From the NCBI RefSeq assembly GCF_004011505.1, contig NZ_SAUN01000001.1, positions 3,162,001-3,226,000 on the forward strand: a stretch of 64,000 nt of DNA, read 5' to 3'. A program made the translations under genes and the position numbers. Below the pieces are notes generated by a model, which searched no databases, was not told where the DNA came from, and saw only the letters and a program-made list of their open reading frames with translations. Below, in pieces: positions 26,439 to 34,953 of this stretch. This DNA comes from Nonomuraea polychroma. GTDB taxonomy: Bacteria; Actinomycetota; Actinomycetes; Streptosporangiales; Streptosporangiaceae. Positions within the stretch are counted from its first letter, which is position 1. Each line of letters starts with the position of its first letter.

Positions 26439-27077
26439 ATGACCTCTATGACGCAGATCGTGGCTTTCGGTGGTGTCGTGTTGCTCGGGGCCATGTCGCC
26501 CGGTCCGGACTTCGCGGTGGTCGTACGGCGCTCAGCCGTCTCCGGGCGCGGCTACGGCATGGCCGCCGCGCTCGGGATCTCCATGGGCGTCTTCGCCTGG
26601 GTCGTGGCCGCGGCGACCGGCGTCGCGGCGCTGCTGGCCGCCTCGGCCGCGGCGTTCACCGTGGTCAAGGTGGTCGGCGCGGCCTACCTGCTGTATCTCG
26701 GGGTCAAGGCGCTGCGTTCGGCCTTGCGCAGAGGCGAGGAGCCGCGGCCGGACGTGGCGGCCGATCCCGGGCGGCGCAGCCCGTGGGCGGCGTTCGCCGA
26801 GGGGCTGCTCACCAACGTGCTCAACCCCAAGGCGGCGCTGTTCTTCGTCGCCCTCGTGCCGCAGTTCGTCGGCGGTGGCGCGTCCCTGGCCGACACGCTC
26901 GTGCTCTCGCTGATCGCGCTGGGCGGGACGGTCACGTGGTTCCTGGTGGTGGCCGCCATCGTGGGCACGCTGCGCAAAGCGTTCGCCAGGCCGGCCGTGC
27001 GCAGGGCCGTGGACGGGCTGACCGGGGTGGCGCTCATCGGCCTCGGCGTCAAGCTCGCGGCGGCCGGCCGGCCGTAG
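26439..27077 (+). CDS. LysE/RhtB-family exporter
   Basis: 212 aa, ATG 26439 with no ribosome site; CATAGGGT 12 nt upstream may be a -10, so it could be leaderless. Six hydrophobic segments and the signature GAMSPGPDFAVVVRRS (residues 17-32) in TM1, plus LLTNVLNPKAALFFVALVPQF (about 125-145), identify the LysE/RhtB superfamily, which exports amino acids (Lys, homoserine, threonine) or small polar compounds with proton exchange. Substrate not predictable. Confidence 0.9.
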   Translation: MTSMTQIVAFGGVVLLGAMSPGPDFAVVVRRSAVSGRGYGMAAALGISMGVFAWVVAAATGVAALLAASAAAFTVVKVVGAAYLLYLGVKALRSALRRGEEPRPDVAADPGRRSPWAAFAEGLLTNVLNPKAALFFVALVPQFVGGGASLADTLVLSLIALGGTVTWFLVVAAIVGTLRKAFARPAVRRAVDGLTGVALIGLGVKLAAAGRP

Positions 27078-27144
27078 GCCGGGTCTGCCGTCCCTGGGCG
27101 GCGGGGCCACGCAGTCAGGTCGCGGCCCCAGCCGCCTGCGGCCG

Positions 27145-27249
27145 CTAGGACACCGTGATGCCGCGCGGATGTCCCAGGCCTAGGACGCCGTGATGACGCG
27201 CAGGTGTCCAGGCGCTAGGACATCGTGACGCCGAGCAGGTGCCCCAGGC
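27145..27249. repeat. Three 35-bp tandem repeats; the third is the end of the VIT1 gene
   Basis: Units begin with CTAGGA at 27145, 27180 and 27215, exactly 35 bp apart, with most other positions alike. The third unit contains the last codons and the stop of the VIT1/CCC1 gene on the minus strand; the other two are extra copies beyond the stop, each again carrying TAG in the same place. Confidence 0.85.
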
Positions 27250-27937
27250 CGAACGTCACGGTGGCGGCGCCCACTCCGAGCGCCAGTTGCCGCAGGCCGC
27301 CCAGCCACCACGGCCGCGCGGTCATCACCGCCACCGCCGCGCCGAACCCGAACAACCCCAGCACGCTCAGCACCACGGCCAGCACCATGCCGGACGCCCC
27401 GAACAGGAACGGCGCCAGGGGCACCAGCGCCCCGGTCGCGAACGCGCAGAACGACGAGGCGGCGGCCACGTACGGCGAGGGCAGATCGTCCGGGTCGACG
27501 CCGAGTTCCTCGCGGACGTGCACGCGCAGCGCCTGCTCGGGATCGACCGACAGCCCTTCGGCGACCCGCCGCGCCAGGTCGGCGTCGAGGCCGCGCGCCC
27601 GGTAGAGCGCGGCCAGCTCCGCCCGCTCGCCGTCCGGGTTGCGGGCCAGTTCGCGCCGCTCCACGGCGATCTCCGCCCGCATCAGCTCCGTCTGGGACTT
27701 CACCGACGTGTACTCGCCGGCCGCCATGGAGAACGCCCCGGCGGCCAGCCCGGCGAACCCGGCCAGCACGGCGGCCCGCCCGGCGCCCGCCGCGCCCACG
27801 ACCCCGGCGATCAGCGCGAAGTTCGACACGAGCCCGTCCATGGCACCGAACACCGCCGGGCGCAACCAGCCTCCGGTGACGTCACGGTGGCTGTGGTGCT
27901 GCTCGGGCGAGTACGGCCGGGCCAGCTCGACGGTCAT
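27215..27937 (-). CDS. VIT1/CCC1-family iron/manganese transporter
   Basis: 240 aa from ATG 27937, with GGAGGAG 5 nt upstream. Residues 1-30 are hydrophilic with His-rich EQHHSHRDV; then come GWLRPAVFGAMDGLVSNFALIAGV (TM1 with the family Asp-Gly), GAFSMAAGEYTSVKSQTE (TM2 end, conserved metal-site region), a cytoplasmic helical insertion with many Glu (metal-binding domain, about 85-140) and three more membrane segments. The family moves Fe2+ or Mn2+ out of the cytosol or into compartments. A palindrome lies in its promoter. Confidence 0.9.
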   Translation of the reverse strand: MTVELARPYSPEQHHSHRDVTGGWLRPAVFGAMDGLVSNFALIAGVVGAAGAGRAAVLAGFAGLAAGAFSMAAGEYTSVKSQTELMRAEIAVERRELARNPDGERAELAALYRARGLDADLARRVAEGLSVDPEQALRVHVREELGVDPDDLPSPYVAAASSFCAFATGALVPLAPFLFGASGMVLAVVLSVLGLFGFGAAVAVMTARPWWLGGLRQLALGVGAATVTFGLGHLLGVTMS

Positions 27938-27971
27938 GTAACTCCTCCGCTTTCGGGTGCCTTGTCCCAAA

Positions 27972-27987
27972 TTTAGGCATATGCCGA
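27972..27987. promoter_or_regulatory. Palindromic site upstream of the VIT1 gene
   Basis: TTTAGGCATATGCCGA with the perfect core GGCATATGCC (27976-27985), about 40 nt before the start codon. It resembles the TTAGG-type half sites of DtxR/MntR-family metal regulators; this is only suggestive. Confidence 0.35.
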
Positions 27988-28135
27988 CAAGATCCGCAAC
28001 GAAGGAGAGGCTTGCCTGACCTGGGGAAAGGCTGTCTCGATGAGCGTTTCGTCACGCTACGTGCGCGGACATGTGCGCGTCCAGGCCACGCGGTATGTGC
28101 GCACGCGAACCCCTCCGGACGGGTGCACACGAGAA

Positions 28136-28159
28136 CCCCCGCGGGCGGTGCCGCGGGGG
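28136..28159. terminator. Hairpin after the 28176 gene
   Basis: Perfect 9-bp stem CCCCCGCGG / CCGCGGGGG with a 6-nt loop, 16 nt past the stop of the minus-strand gene. Confidence 0.6.
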
Positions 28160-28175
28160 AACGTCGGTGGGCCGG

Positions 28176-28868
28176 TCAGGTGTGGGCGGGGGCCGGAGCC
28201 TGGGCGACCGGCTCCACCGTCTCCGCCTCGGGGACCTCGGTCCGGGAGCCGCGGATCAAGGCGTCGCAGTCCGTGATCGTCTCTTCCAGCAGCCGCCGCA
28301 GCAGCGCGTCCGGGTCCGGGATGCAGGCCTGGACGATGCCCACCACCGACAGCTGCACCGCGTTCGGCGCGGCGTACCTGCGGAATCCCTTCTCCGTGAT
28401 CCGGGCCGCGCGGCTGAAGCGCCGGGCCTGCTCGGCCGCCTGCGGCACTTCCTCCATCGCGCGGCGGCTCTCCTCGCTCAGCCGGCCGGACGGGGCGCCG
28501 TCGAGCCTGGCCAGCATCTCTTCCGCCGCGAGCACCGACACGGCCAGCGCGAGCTGGCGCTCGGCCGCTGCCACCGGCAGCGCCGTCGTGGCGCAGCGCA
28601 GCGCGATCCGCGCGTCCACGCGCAGGTCGTCGCTGGCCAGCCCGATGATCGACGGTACGAGCCCGACCAGCTTGGCGCGGCTCTCGTCGCTGACGTTGTC
28701 GTTGACGAGACGGGCGAGTGCGGCCAGCAACGGATGCGTGCAGGCCGGATGGTCGCTCCACCGCTCGCCGGCCAGGTAGGAGGCCAGCTCCATGAAACAG
28801 GCACCGCGTTTCGGGTTGCGGTGTCTGCCGCGGGACAGGACCGGCAGGTGATCAAGGTGATTGTCCAC
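28176..28868 (-). CDS. Conserved actinobacterial protein of unknown function
   Basis: 230 aa from GTG 28868. The opening DNHLDHLPVLSRGRHRNPKRGACFMELASYL and SDHPACTHPLLAALARLVND are familiar from many actinobacterial genomes, where the protein is annotated only as hypothetical; quoted in two parts: LPVLSRGRHRNPKRGACF and ELASYLAGERWSDHPACTH. The two conserved cysteines (GACF, PACTH) and adjacent His and Glu could bind a metal. The middle and end are helical. No membrane segment. Function unknown. Followed by a strong hairpin. Confidence 0.75.
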   Translation of the reverse strand: MDNHLDHLPVLSRGRHRNPKRGACFMELASYLAGERWSDHPACTHPLLAALARLVNDNVSDESRAKLVGLVPSIIGLASDDLRVDARIALRCATTALPVAAAERQLALAVSVLAAEEMLARLDGAPSGRLSEESRRAMEEVPQAAEQARRFSRAARITEKGFRRYAAPNAVQLSVVGIVQACIPDPDALLRRLLEETITDCDALIRGSRTEVPEAETVEPVAQAPAPAHT

Positions 28869-29098
28869 GGATGCTCCACTGCTCCACGCGATCGCCGTCT
28901 TTCCAGTCTGCGCCGTCGTGCGCGACAACGCCAGAGATGGTGCGGCTTCGTCATGAACGTCCATCCGCCTGCCCGGGATCGGCTCCCGGAAACGTGTCCC
29001 TCGCCTTGCCGCTTCTTTGACGGCGCACACGCACACGAACTGTCGGGTAATCGAGCAATCGCAGTACGTGACGAGAGGGGTCGCGAGATCCTGATGAC

Positions 29099-31279
29099 GT
29101 GGACGGCTTCCTCGATGAGACCTGCGGGGGCGTGACCGAGTTGCGGGTGCACGGCGTCGCCGGCACGCCGCCGGAGGGCACGCTCAACCACCCCCACCCC
29201 CGGCGGGTCGCGGGCGACGGCGTCACCGGGTTCCACCGCCGGTGGTGGCCGGGCGGCCGGCCGTCCGGGGGCGACGCGGACGTGCCGGAGGAGCGCCGCC
29301 GCGAGGCGTACGCGTGGGGCGGCCTCACCTCCGGCGGACGGACCGTCGCGCTGTGGTTGCCCCTGCTGCCGTTCTCGCTGGCGAACCTGTCCTACTTCAT
29401 GCTCCCCAGGCCCCCGCGCGGCGCCCGGCTGCGGCACCTCACCGAGGCGGCCCAGCGGCTGTTCGCGCTGCTGCTCACCGGCACGCTGGTCGGCGCCGTC
29501 ACCAGGGCGGCGGTCGACCTGGTCGGCTGGCAGTGCACCGCCGCGGGCGGGCGGTGCACCCGCGACGCGACGCCGGGCTGGCTGCACTGGCTGGGCGCGC
29601 TGTGGGGGGAGGAGCCGTCCAGGCGGCTGGCCGTCACCGCGCTGGCGCCGCTGCTGGTCGTCGTGCTGCTGTGGTGGCTCGGCCGGCGGACCTGGGAACG
29701 CGACGAGCGCACCCCCATCCCGCCCGGCGGCGTGCCGCGTACCGGCCTGCCGTTGGCGCGGCCGCGGTTGTGGCACGGGGGCGCGCCGGTGTGGCGGCTG
29801 CGGGTCGTGCACGTCGCCTACGCGATCGCGTCGATCGGGCTGGCCGTGTCCGCGCCGTTCGCGGGCACTCCGCAAGGGCTGGCGCTGACCGTGGCCAACG
29901 CCGCCGTCCAGGTCGCGGCCGCGGTGCTGGTGCTGCTGCCGTGGATCGCGAGGCGGCTGGATCCCGGTGAGCGGGTCCCGTCGTGGCTCACGTACGCCTG
30001 CCGCGGCCTGGGGGTGGCCGCGCCGCTGGTCTTCGCGGCCACGATCGTGCTGGCCCTGGCCGGTCTGGGCGCCGGCGCGCCCGGGCGGCGGCTGCCCGGC
30101 GCCGAGCTTGGAGCGTTCCAGTTCACGCTCATGACCGGGGCCGGGTTGTTCATCCTCCTTGCCTGCTTCGTGCTGGCGCGCATGGGATCCCCGGCCGAGC
30201 GGCCGGCGCTGGGCGGCCTGGCCGGCTGGTTCGCGCTGATGATCGCCGCCGGTGCCGCGAACGTGCTGGGGCTCGGCCTGCTGTTCTGGACCGCCACGTA
30301 CCTCGGCGGGCCGGACCGCGGGATCGTGCTCGACGACCCCCTCTGGTGGACCGCCGCCCTGGTCCCCCTCTTGCTGCTCGGGCTTCTCGCCGTCGCCGTC
30401 GTCCTCCGCCTGATCCATCAGGCCGAGACGAGCAGGCTCGCGCCGCGGCTGGCGCACCACTACGGCCAGCGTCACAGCGGCACGGTCGCGGGCATGTGGG
30501 CGCTGGCCGCGCTCACCGACCGCGCCGGCCTCGTGCCGGCGGTCCTCACCGGCGCCGGCGTGGCCGGGTTCGGCGCGGTGGCCGTGATCCACCATTTTCA
30601 CGTGCTCGCCCCGGCCGGCGGGCTCGCCGGGCTGCTGGCCGGGACGGGAAGCTGGGCCCTGGCCGCGGTCATCGCCGGTCTCGTGCTGCTCGGCCGCCGC
30701 ACCTACACCGACCCCCGCCTGCGCAGGACGATCGGGATCCTCTGGGACGTGTCCACCTTCTGGCCCCGCGCCGTCCACCCGCTCGGCCCGCCCTGCTACA
30801 CCGAGCGCGTCGTCCCCGAGCTGATCGACCGCGTCGGCAGGCTCGCCAGGACCGGCCGGGACCAGGTGATCCTCTCCGGGCACAGCCAGGGCAGCGTCAT
30901 CGCCGCCGCCCTCGTGCTGCAACTCGATCCCGAGCTGCGGCGGCGGGTCGGCCTGCTTACCCACGGGTCGCCGCTGCGCCGCCTGTACGCCGCCTTCTTC
31001 CCCGCCTACTTCGGCACCCCGGCGCTCGCCGCCGTACGGGACACGGTGCGCTGGCACAACCTCTACCGGCTCAGCGACCCCATCGGCGGGCCCGTGTTCC
31101 GGCGCGTAGACCCCCTCGGCGAAGGACCCTGCGGCGATGACGGCGTGGACCGGTTCTGCTGGGATCCGCCCCGTCCCCAGCCCGGGCAGCCGCTGCCCGA
31201 GGCGCTCCGGCACAGCGACTACTGGCTCGACCCGGCTTACGACGCGGCGCTCGACCGGCTGACCAGGGTCAAACGCTGA
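29099..31279 (+). CDS. Polytopic membrane protein with C-terminal serine-hydrolase domain
   Basis: 726 aa, GTG start. It opens with TELRVHGVAGTPPEGTL, a beta strand plus HG loop like the oxyanion part of alpha/beta hydrolases. Residues about 80-560 contain roughly ten hydrophobic segments. The C-terminal domain has QVILSGHSQGSVIAAALVLQL (GHSQGS nucleophile elbow, about residue 593) and LLTHGSPLRRLYAAFFP, as in lipase/thioesterase folds. The membrane insert therefore seems to interrupt one hydrolase fold, with both parts on the cytoplasmic side. Similar large proteins exist in actinobacteria without known function; a lipid or acyl-ester substrate is a guess. Confidence 0.7.
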   Translation: MDGFLDETCGGVTELRVHGVAGTPPEGTLNHPHPRRVAGDGVTGFHRRWWPGGRPSGGDADVPEERRREAYAWGGLTSGGRTVALWLPLLPFSLANLSYFMLPRPPRGARLRHLTEAAQRLFALLLTGTLVGAVTRAAVDLVGWQCTAAGGRCTRDATPGWLHWLGALWGEEPSRRLAVTALAPLLVVVLLWWLGRRTWERDERTPIPPGGVPRTGLPLARPRLWHGGAPVWRLRVVHVAYAIASIGLAVSAPFAGTPQGLALTVANAAVQVAAAVLVLLPWIARRLDPGERVPSWLTYACRGLGVAAPLVFAATIVLALAGLGAGAPGRRLPGAELGAFQFTLMTGAGLFILLACFVLARMGSPAERPALGGLAGWFALMIAAGAANVLGLGLLFWTATYLGGPDRGIVLDDPLWWTAALVPLLLLGLLAVAVVLRLIHQAETSRLAPRLAHHYGQRHSGTVAGMWALAALTDRAGLVPAVLTGAGVAGFGAVAVIHHFHVLAPAGGLAGLLAGTGSWALAAVIAGLVLLGRRTYTDPRLRRTIGILWDVSTFWPRAVHPLGPPCYTERVVPELIDRVGRLARTGRDQVILSGHSQGSVIAAALVLQLDPELRRRVGLLTHGSPLRRLYAAFFPAYFGTPALAAVRDTVRWHNLYRLSDPIGGPVFRRVDPLGEGPCGDDGVDRFCWDPPRPQPGQPLPEALRHSDYWLDPAYDAALDRLTRVKR

Positions 31280-31281
31280 AA

Positions 31282-31329
31282 TTATCTTTTAGTTCACTCT
31301 GAAGTCTTGAAAGTTATATCCACGAGCGA
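31282..31329 (+). promoter_or_regulatory. AT-rich promoter region of the glycosidase gene
   Basis: This stretch is strikingly AT-rich for the window. TTATAT at 31313-31318 may be a -10 element just before the TTG start. No convincing ribosome site. Confidence 0.35.
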
Positions 31330-34300
31330 TTGAGTTCGGTCGTGCAGACCCTCCGATTGCTGGCCGCCGCCGCGCTCCTGTTAGGCCCTCTGGCCGTGAC
31401 CGGCGCGCCCGCTCAGGCCGACCCCGCACCCCCCGCAGAGGACGCGCTCGAGGCGTCCTCCTATCCGCCGCCGTCCACGCTGCTGGCCAAGGCCACCGCC
31501 GGCCAGCCGCGGCTGGAGACGGCCAAGAGGACCCGGCCGGTGGCGCCGGGGATCTCGCTGACCTCGTTCGACAGCTACGACGCGCTCGGCTGGTTACGCG
31601 CGGACGCGATCACCGCCGACCTCGGCGGCGCGACGGCCGACTACGTGTTCTCCGGCGAGGTGTCCAAGACCGAGCCGCTGTCCGGGCCGGCCAAACGGTC
31701 CCGCGCCGTCGCGGCCGTGAACGGCGACTTCTTCGACATCAACAACTCCGGCGCCGCCCAGGGCATCGGCGTGCAGAACGGCAACCTCATCCAGTCGCCC
31801 GTCGCCGGCCACGACAACGCGGTCGCGGTCACCGGTGACGGCGTCGGCCGGGTGCTGAAGATGTACTTCGAGGGCACCGCCACGCCGGCCGGCGGCTCGC
31901 CGATCACGCTCACCCAGTTCAACCAGATCGTGCAGGGCGGCGGCGTCGGGCTGTTCACGTCGCTGTGGGGCTCGTACACGCGGGCCCGCGCCGTCGCGGG
32001 CGCCGCGTCCGTCGCCGAGGTCGTCCTGGTCAACGGGGTGGTCTCCGAGGTACGCACCTCCGCGGGCAGCGGTCCGATCCCCGCCGGGACCACGATCCTG
32101 CTGGGCCGCGACGCGGGCGCGAGCGCGCTGTCGGCGTTGAAGGTCGGCGACCGCGTTGACGTGAGATATCAGCCGAAGTCGTCCGACGGCAGCACCGTCA
32201 AGGCCGCCGTGGGCGGCAACTGGGTGCTGGTCAAGGACGGCGTCGCGCAGAACTCGACGGACCAGGCAGCGCACCCCCGTACCGCCGTCGGGTTCTCCGC
32301 GGACGGCAGGAAGATGTACCTGCTCACCGTGGACGGCCGCCAGGCCGACAGCCGCGGCGTCACGCTCAACGAGCTGGCCGCGATGATGGTCGACCTCGGC
32401 GCCGCGAACGCGCTCAACCTCGACGGCGGCGGCTCCTCCACCATGCTGGCCCGCGAGCCCGGCTCCGCCGACGTGCAGGTCGAGAACAGCCCCTCCGACG
32501 GCGGCGAGCGCCACGTCCCCAACGGCCTGGCGCTCTACGCCCCGCAGGGCAGCGGCAAGCTCAAGGGTTTCTGGCTGGAGACCGCGAGCGACCCCGCCAG
32601 GGCGCCCGGCCTGGCCCCCGTCGCCGGCGGCCGCCCCGACCGGGTCTTCCCCGGCCTCACCAGGCGGCTGACCGCCGCCGGATACGACGAGACGTACGGG
32701 CCCGCCGCCGGGACCCCGTCCTGGCGCGCCAACCCGGCCGTCCACGGCGTGGTCCGGGACGGGAGATTCCATGCTCTGGTGCCCGGCCAGACCACCGTCA
32801 CCGCCTCGCGCGGCGACGCCAAGGGCACCATCGGCCTGACCGTGCTCCAGCCGCTCCAGCGGCTCGGCGCCACCGCCGACCGGCTCGGCATGCCGGGCAA
32901 GGACCGCACCGCCACGTTCGGCGTGGTCGGATACGACCGCAACGGCAACTCCGCGCCCATCGACCCCGCCGACCTCACGCTCGACTACGACAAGAACCTG
33001 TTCGAGGTCACCACGGCCGAGCACGGATCCTTCACGGTCAAGGCCAGGCAGGCCACAGGGTCGGGGCTCATCACCGCTCGCGTCGGCAGGATCAGCACCG
33101 CCGTGCCGGTGACCGTCGGGTTCGAGGACAAGCCGGTCGCCGACTTCGAGGACGCCGCCGCGTGGACGTTCGCCGCCGCCCGCGCCACCGGCTCGCTGTC
33201 GGCCGCGCCCGGGCAGAGCGGGGGCGGGCTCAAGCTGTCGTACGACTTCACCACCTCGACCGCCACCCGGGCCGCGTACGCCAGCCCGCCGAAGCAGATC
33301 GTGGTGGACGGGCAGCCACAGGCGTTCGGGCTCTGGATCCACTCCACCGGCAAGGGGGAGTGGCCCAGCCTGGAGTTCTACGACGCGCTCGGGCAGTCGC
33401 AGATCCTGCGCGGTCCGTACATGACGTGGACCGGGTGGAGGTACGTCGAGTTCGCCGTCCCCGCGGGCGTCAACTACCCGCTCAAGCTGCGGCGCTTCTA
33501 CGTGGCCGAGACCAAGGCCGGCGCCAAGTACACCAACGAGATCCTCATCGACGGGCTCGTCGCCAAGGTGCCGCCCGCGGTGTCCGCGCCTGCCGCGCCC
33601 AAGGTCGCCGACCCGGTGGTCAAGCCGTCGGTGGCGGAGATGCCGTGGCGGTTCGCGGTCATGTCGGACGCGCAGTTCGTCGCCAGGGCCCCGGACAGCG
33701 ACATCGTCAAGAACGCGCGCAGGACGTTGCGTGAGATCAAGGCGGCCGAGCCGGACTTCCTGCTCATCAACGGTGACCTGGTGGACGAGGCGTCGCCGGA
33801 GGACTTCGCGCTGGCGAAGCGGATCCTTGATGAGGAACTCGGTGGGACGGTGAAGTATCACTACATCCCCGGCAACCATGAGGTCATGGGCGGCAAGATC
33901 GACAACTTCAAGGCCGTCTTCGGGGACACGTACCGGACCTTCGACCACAAGGGCACCCGCTTCATCACCCTGGACACCTCGCGGCTGAACCTGCGGGGCG
34001 GCGGCTACGACCAGGTGGCGATGCTCAGGTCCGCGCTCGACGAGGCCGCGAAGGACACCTCGATCGGGTCCGTCGCGGTGGTGTTCCACGTGCCGCCGCG
34101 GGACCCGACGCCCGGCAAGGGCAGCCAGCTCGGCGACCGCAAGGAGGCCGCGCTGGTGGAAGACTGGCTGGCCGATTTCCAGCGGGACACCGGCAAGGGG
34201 GCCGCCTTCATCGGGGCGCACGTGGGGACCTTCCACGCGGCGCGGGTGGACGCGGTGCCGTACTTCATCAACGGCAACTCCGGCAAGAACCCCGCCACCG

Positions 34301-34740
34301 CACCCGACGACGGCGGCTTCACCGGCTGGTCGCTGTGGGGCGTGGACCCGGTCACGCGGACCGAGGCCGAGCACGTCAAGCGCAACTGGTTCGCCGACGC
34401 GCCGGACTGGATCGGCACGCAGGTCCGTCCGCACGTGGACGACCTGGTGCTCACGGTTCCGGGTACGGTCGCCGTCGGCACGCCCGCCCAGGTGACGGCC
34501 GCGGTCAAGCAGGGGGCGCGGACGGTTCCCGCAGTGCACCCGGTCTCGGCCGCGTGGTCCGGCTCGCCGAACCTGCACATCGGCGCCCGGCAGTCCGCCA
34601 AGCCGTGGCACGTCGCCGTGCTCGACCCGGCGACAGGCACGTTGACGGCGCTGCGTGAGGGGCAGGTGACGGTCGCCGTCACGGTCAGCGGCGTCACCCG
34701 ACAGGCCACGGTGGCCCTCACCGCCAGGGCCGCCGCCTGA
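31330..34740 (+). CDS. Secreted phosphodiester glycosidase / metallophosphatase fusion
   Basis: 1136 aa; TTG 31330 (GTG 31342 possible). A signal peptide (about 1-30) ends near PAQA. Residues about 90-405 form the NAGPA-type phosphodiester glycosidase domain: AVNGDFFDINNSGAAQGI and ANALNLDGGGSSTMLA are its signatures. Then come Ig-like/bacterial beta-sandwich regions (about 430-770). Residues about 775-1000 are a calcineurin-like phosphatase: FAVMSDAQF, LLINGDLVDE, YIPGNHEVMGG, and GAHVGTFHA, in metallophosphoesterase motif order. The C-terminal 100 residues look Ig-like. It probably removes phosphodiester-linked sugars and then phosphate from wall or extracellular polymers. Confidence 0.88.
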   Translation: MSSVVQTLRLLAAAALLLGPLAVTGAPAQADPAPPAEDALEASSYPPPSTLLAKATAGQPRLETAKRTRPVAPGISLTSFDSYDALGWLRADAITADLGGATADYVFSGEVSKTEPLSGPAKRSRAVAAVNGDFFDINNSGAAQGIGVQNGNLIQSPVAGHDNAVAVTGDGVGRVLKMYFEGTATPAGGSPITLTQFNQIVQGGGVGLFTSLWGSYTRARAVAGAASVAEVVLVNGVVSEVRTSAGSGPIPAGTTILLGRDAGASALSALKVGDRVDVRYQPKSSDGSTVKAAVGGNWVLVKDGVAQNSTDQAAHPRTAVGFSADGRKMYLLTVDGRQADSRGVTLNELAAMMVDLGAANALNLDGGGSSTMLAREPGSADVQVENSPSDGGERHVPNGLALYAPQGSGKLKGFWLETASDPARAPGLAPVAGGRPDRVFPGLTRRLTAAGYDETYGPAAGTPSWRANPAVHGVVRDGRFHALVPGQTTVTASRGDAKGTIGLTVLQPLQRLGATADRLGMPGKDRTATFGVVGYDRNGNSAPIDPADLTLDYDKNLFEVTTAEHGSFTVKARQATGSGLITARVGRISTAVPVTVGFEDKPVADFEDAAAWTFAAARATGSLSAAPGQSGGGLKLSYDFTTSTATRAAYASPPKQIVVDGQPQAFGLWIHSTGKGEWPSLEFYDALGQSQILRGPYMTWTGWRYVEFAVPAGVNYPLKLRRFYVAETKAGAKYTNEILIDGLVAKVPPAVSAPAAPKVADPVVKPSVAEMPWRFAVMSDAQFVARAPDSDIVKNARRTLREIKAAEPDFLLINGDLVDEASPEDFALAKRILDEELGGTVKYHYIPGNHEVMGGKIDNFKAVFGDTYRTFDHKGTRFITLDTSRLNLRGGGYDQVAMLRSALDEAAKDTSIGSVAVVFHVPPRDPTPGKGSQLGDRKEAALVEDWLADFQRDTGKGAAFIGAHVGTFHAARVDAVPYFINGNSGKNPATAPDDGGFTGWSLWGVDPVTRTEAEHVKRNWFADAPDWIGTQVRPHVDDLVLTVPGTVAVGTPAQVTAAVKQGARTVPAVHPVSAAWSGSPNLHIGARQSAKPWHVAVLDPATGTLTALREGQVTVAVTVSGVTRQATVALTARAAA

Positions 34741-34743
34741 ACA

Positions 34744-34827
34744 GGCCGGCTGTGGGGCGCCGCCGGACCGCCCCACGGCCGGCCCACGGCGGAGCGCTCG
34801 CGAACCGCAGCTCGCGAGCGCTCCGCC
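34744..34827. terminator. Two consecutive 16-bp hairpins
   Basis: First: 34744-34759 with 34769-34784 (one G-U pair, 9-nt loop). Second: GGCGGAGCGCTCGCGA (34788-34803) with its exact complement at 34812-34827 (8-nt loop). They directly follow the glycosidase stop and precede the amidohydrolase promoter. Confidence 0.65.
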
Positions 34828-34953
34828 CCATCCACACCCCGCGCCGCCCGTACACGCGTCCGGAAGGCCTGCGCAGGAGGTGCGAGAAGCGGGATCGGGG
34901 GTCGGCGGCGCGTGCTCTCGGGCCCGGCGCAGAAGCTCCCATATCCTGGCCGG

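Noticed and set aside
27145..27249. CRISPR-like array
   Set aside because: The three 35-bp units are directly adjacent with no spacers and are copies of a coding end.
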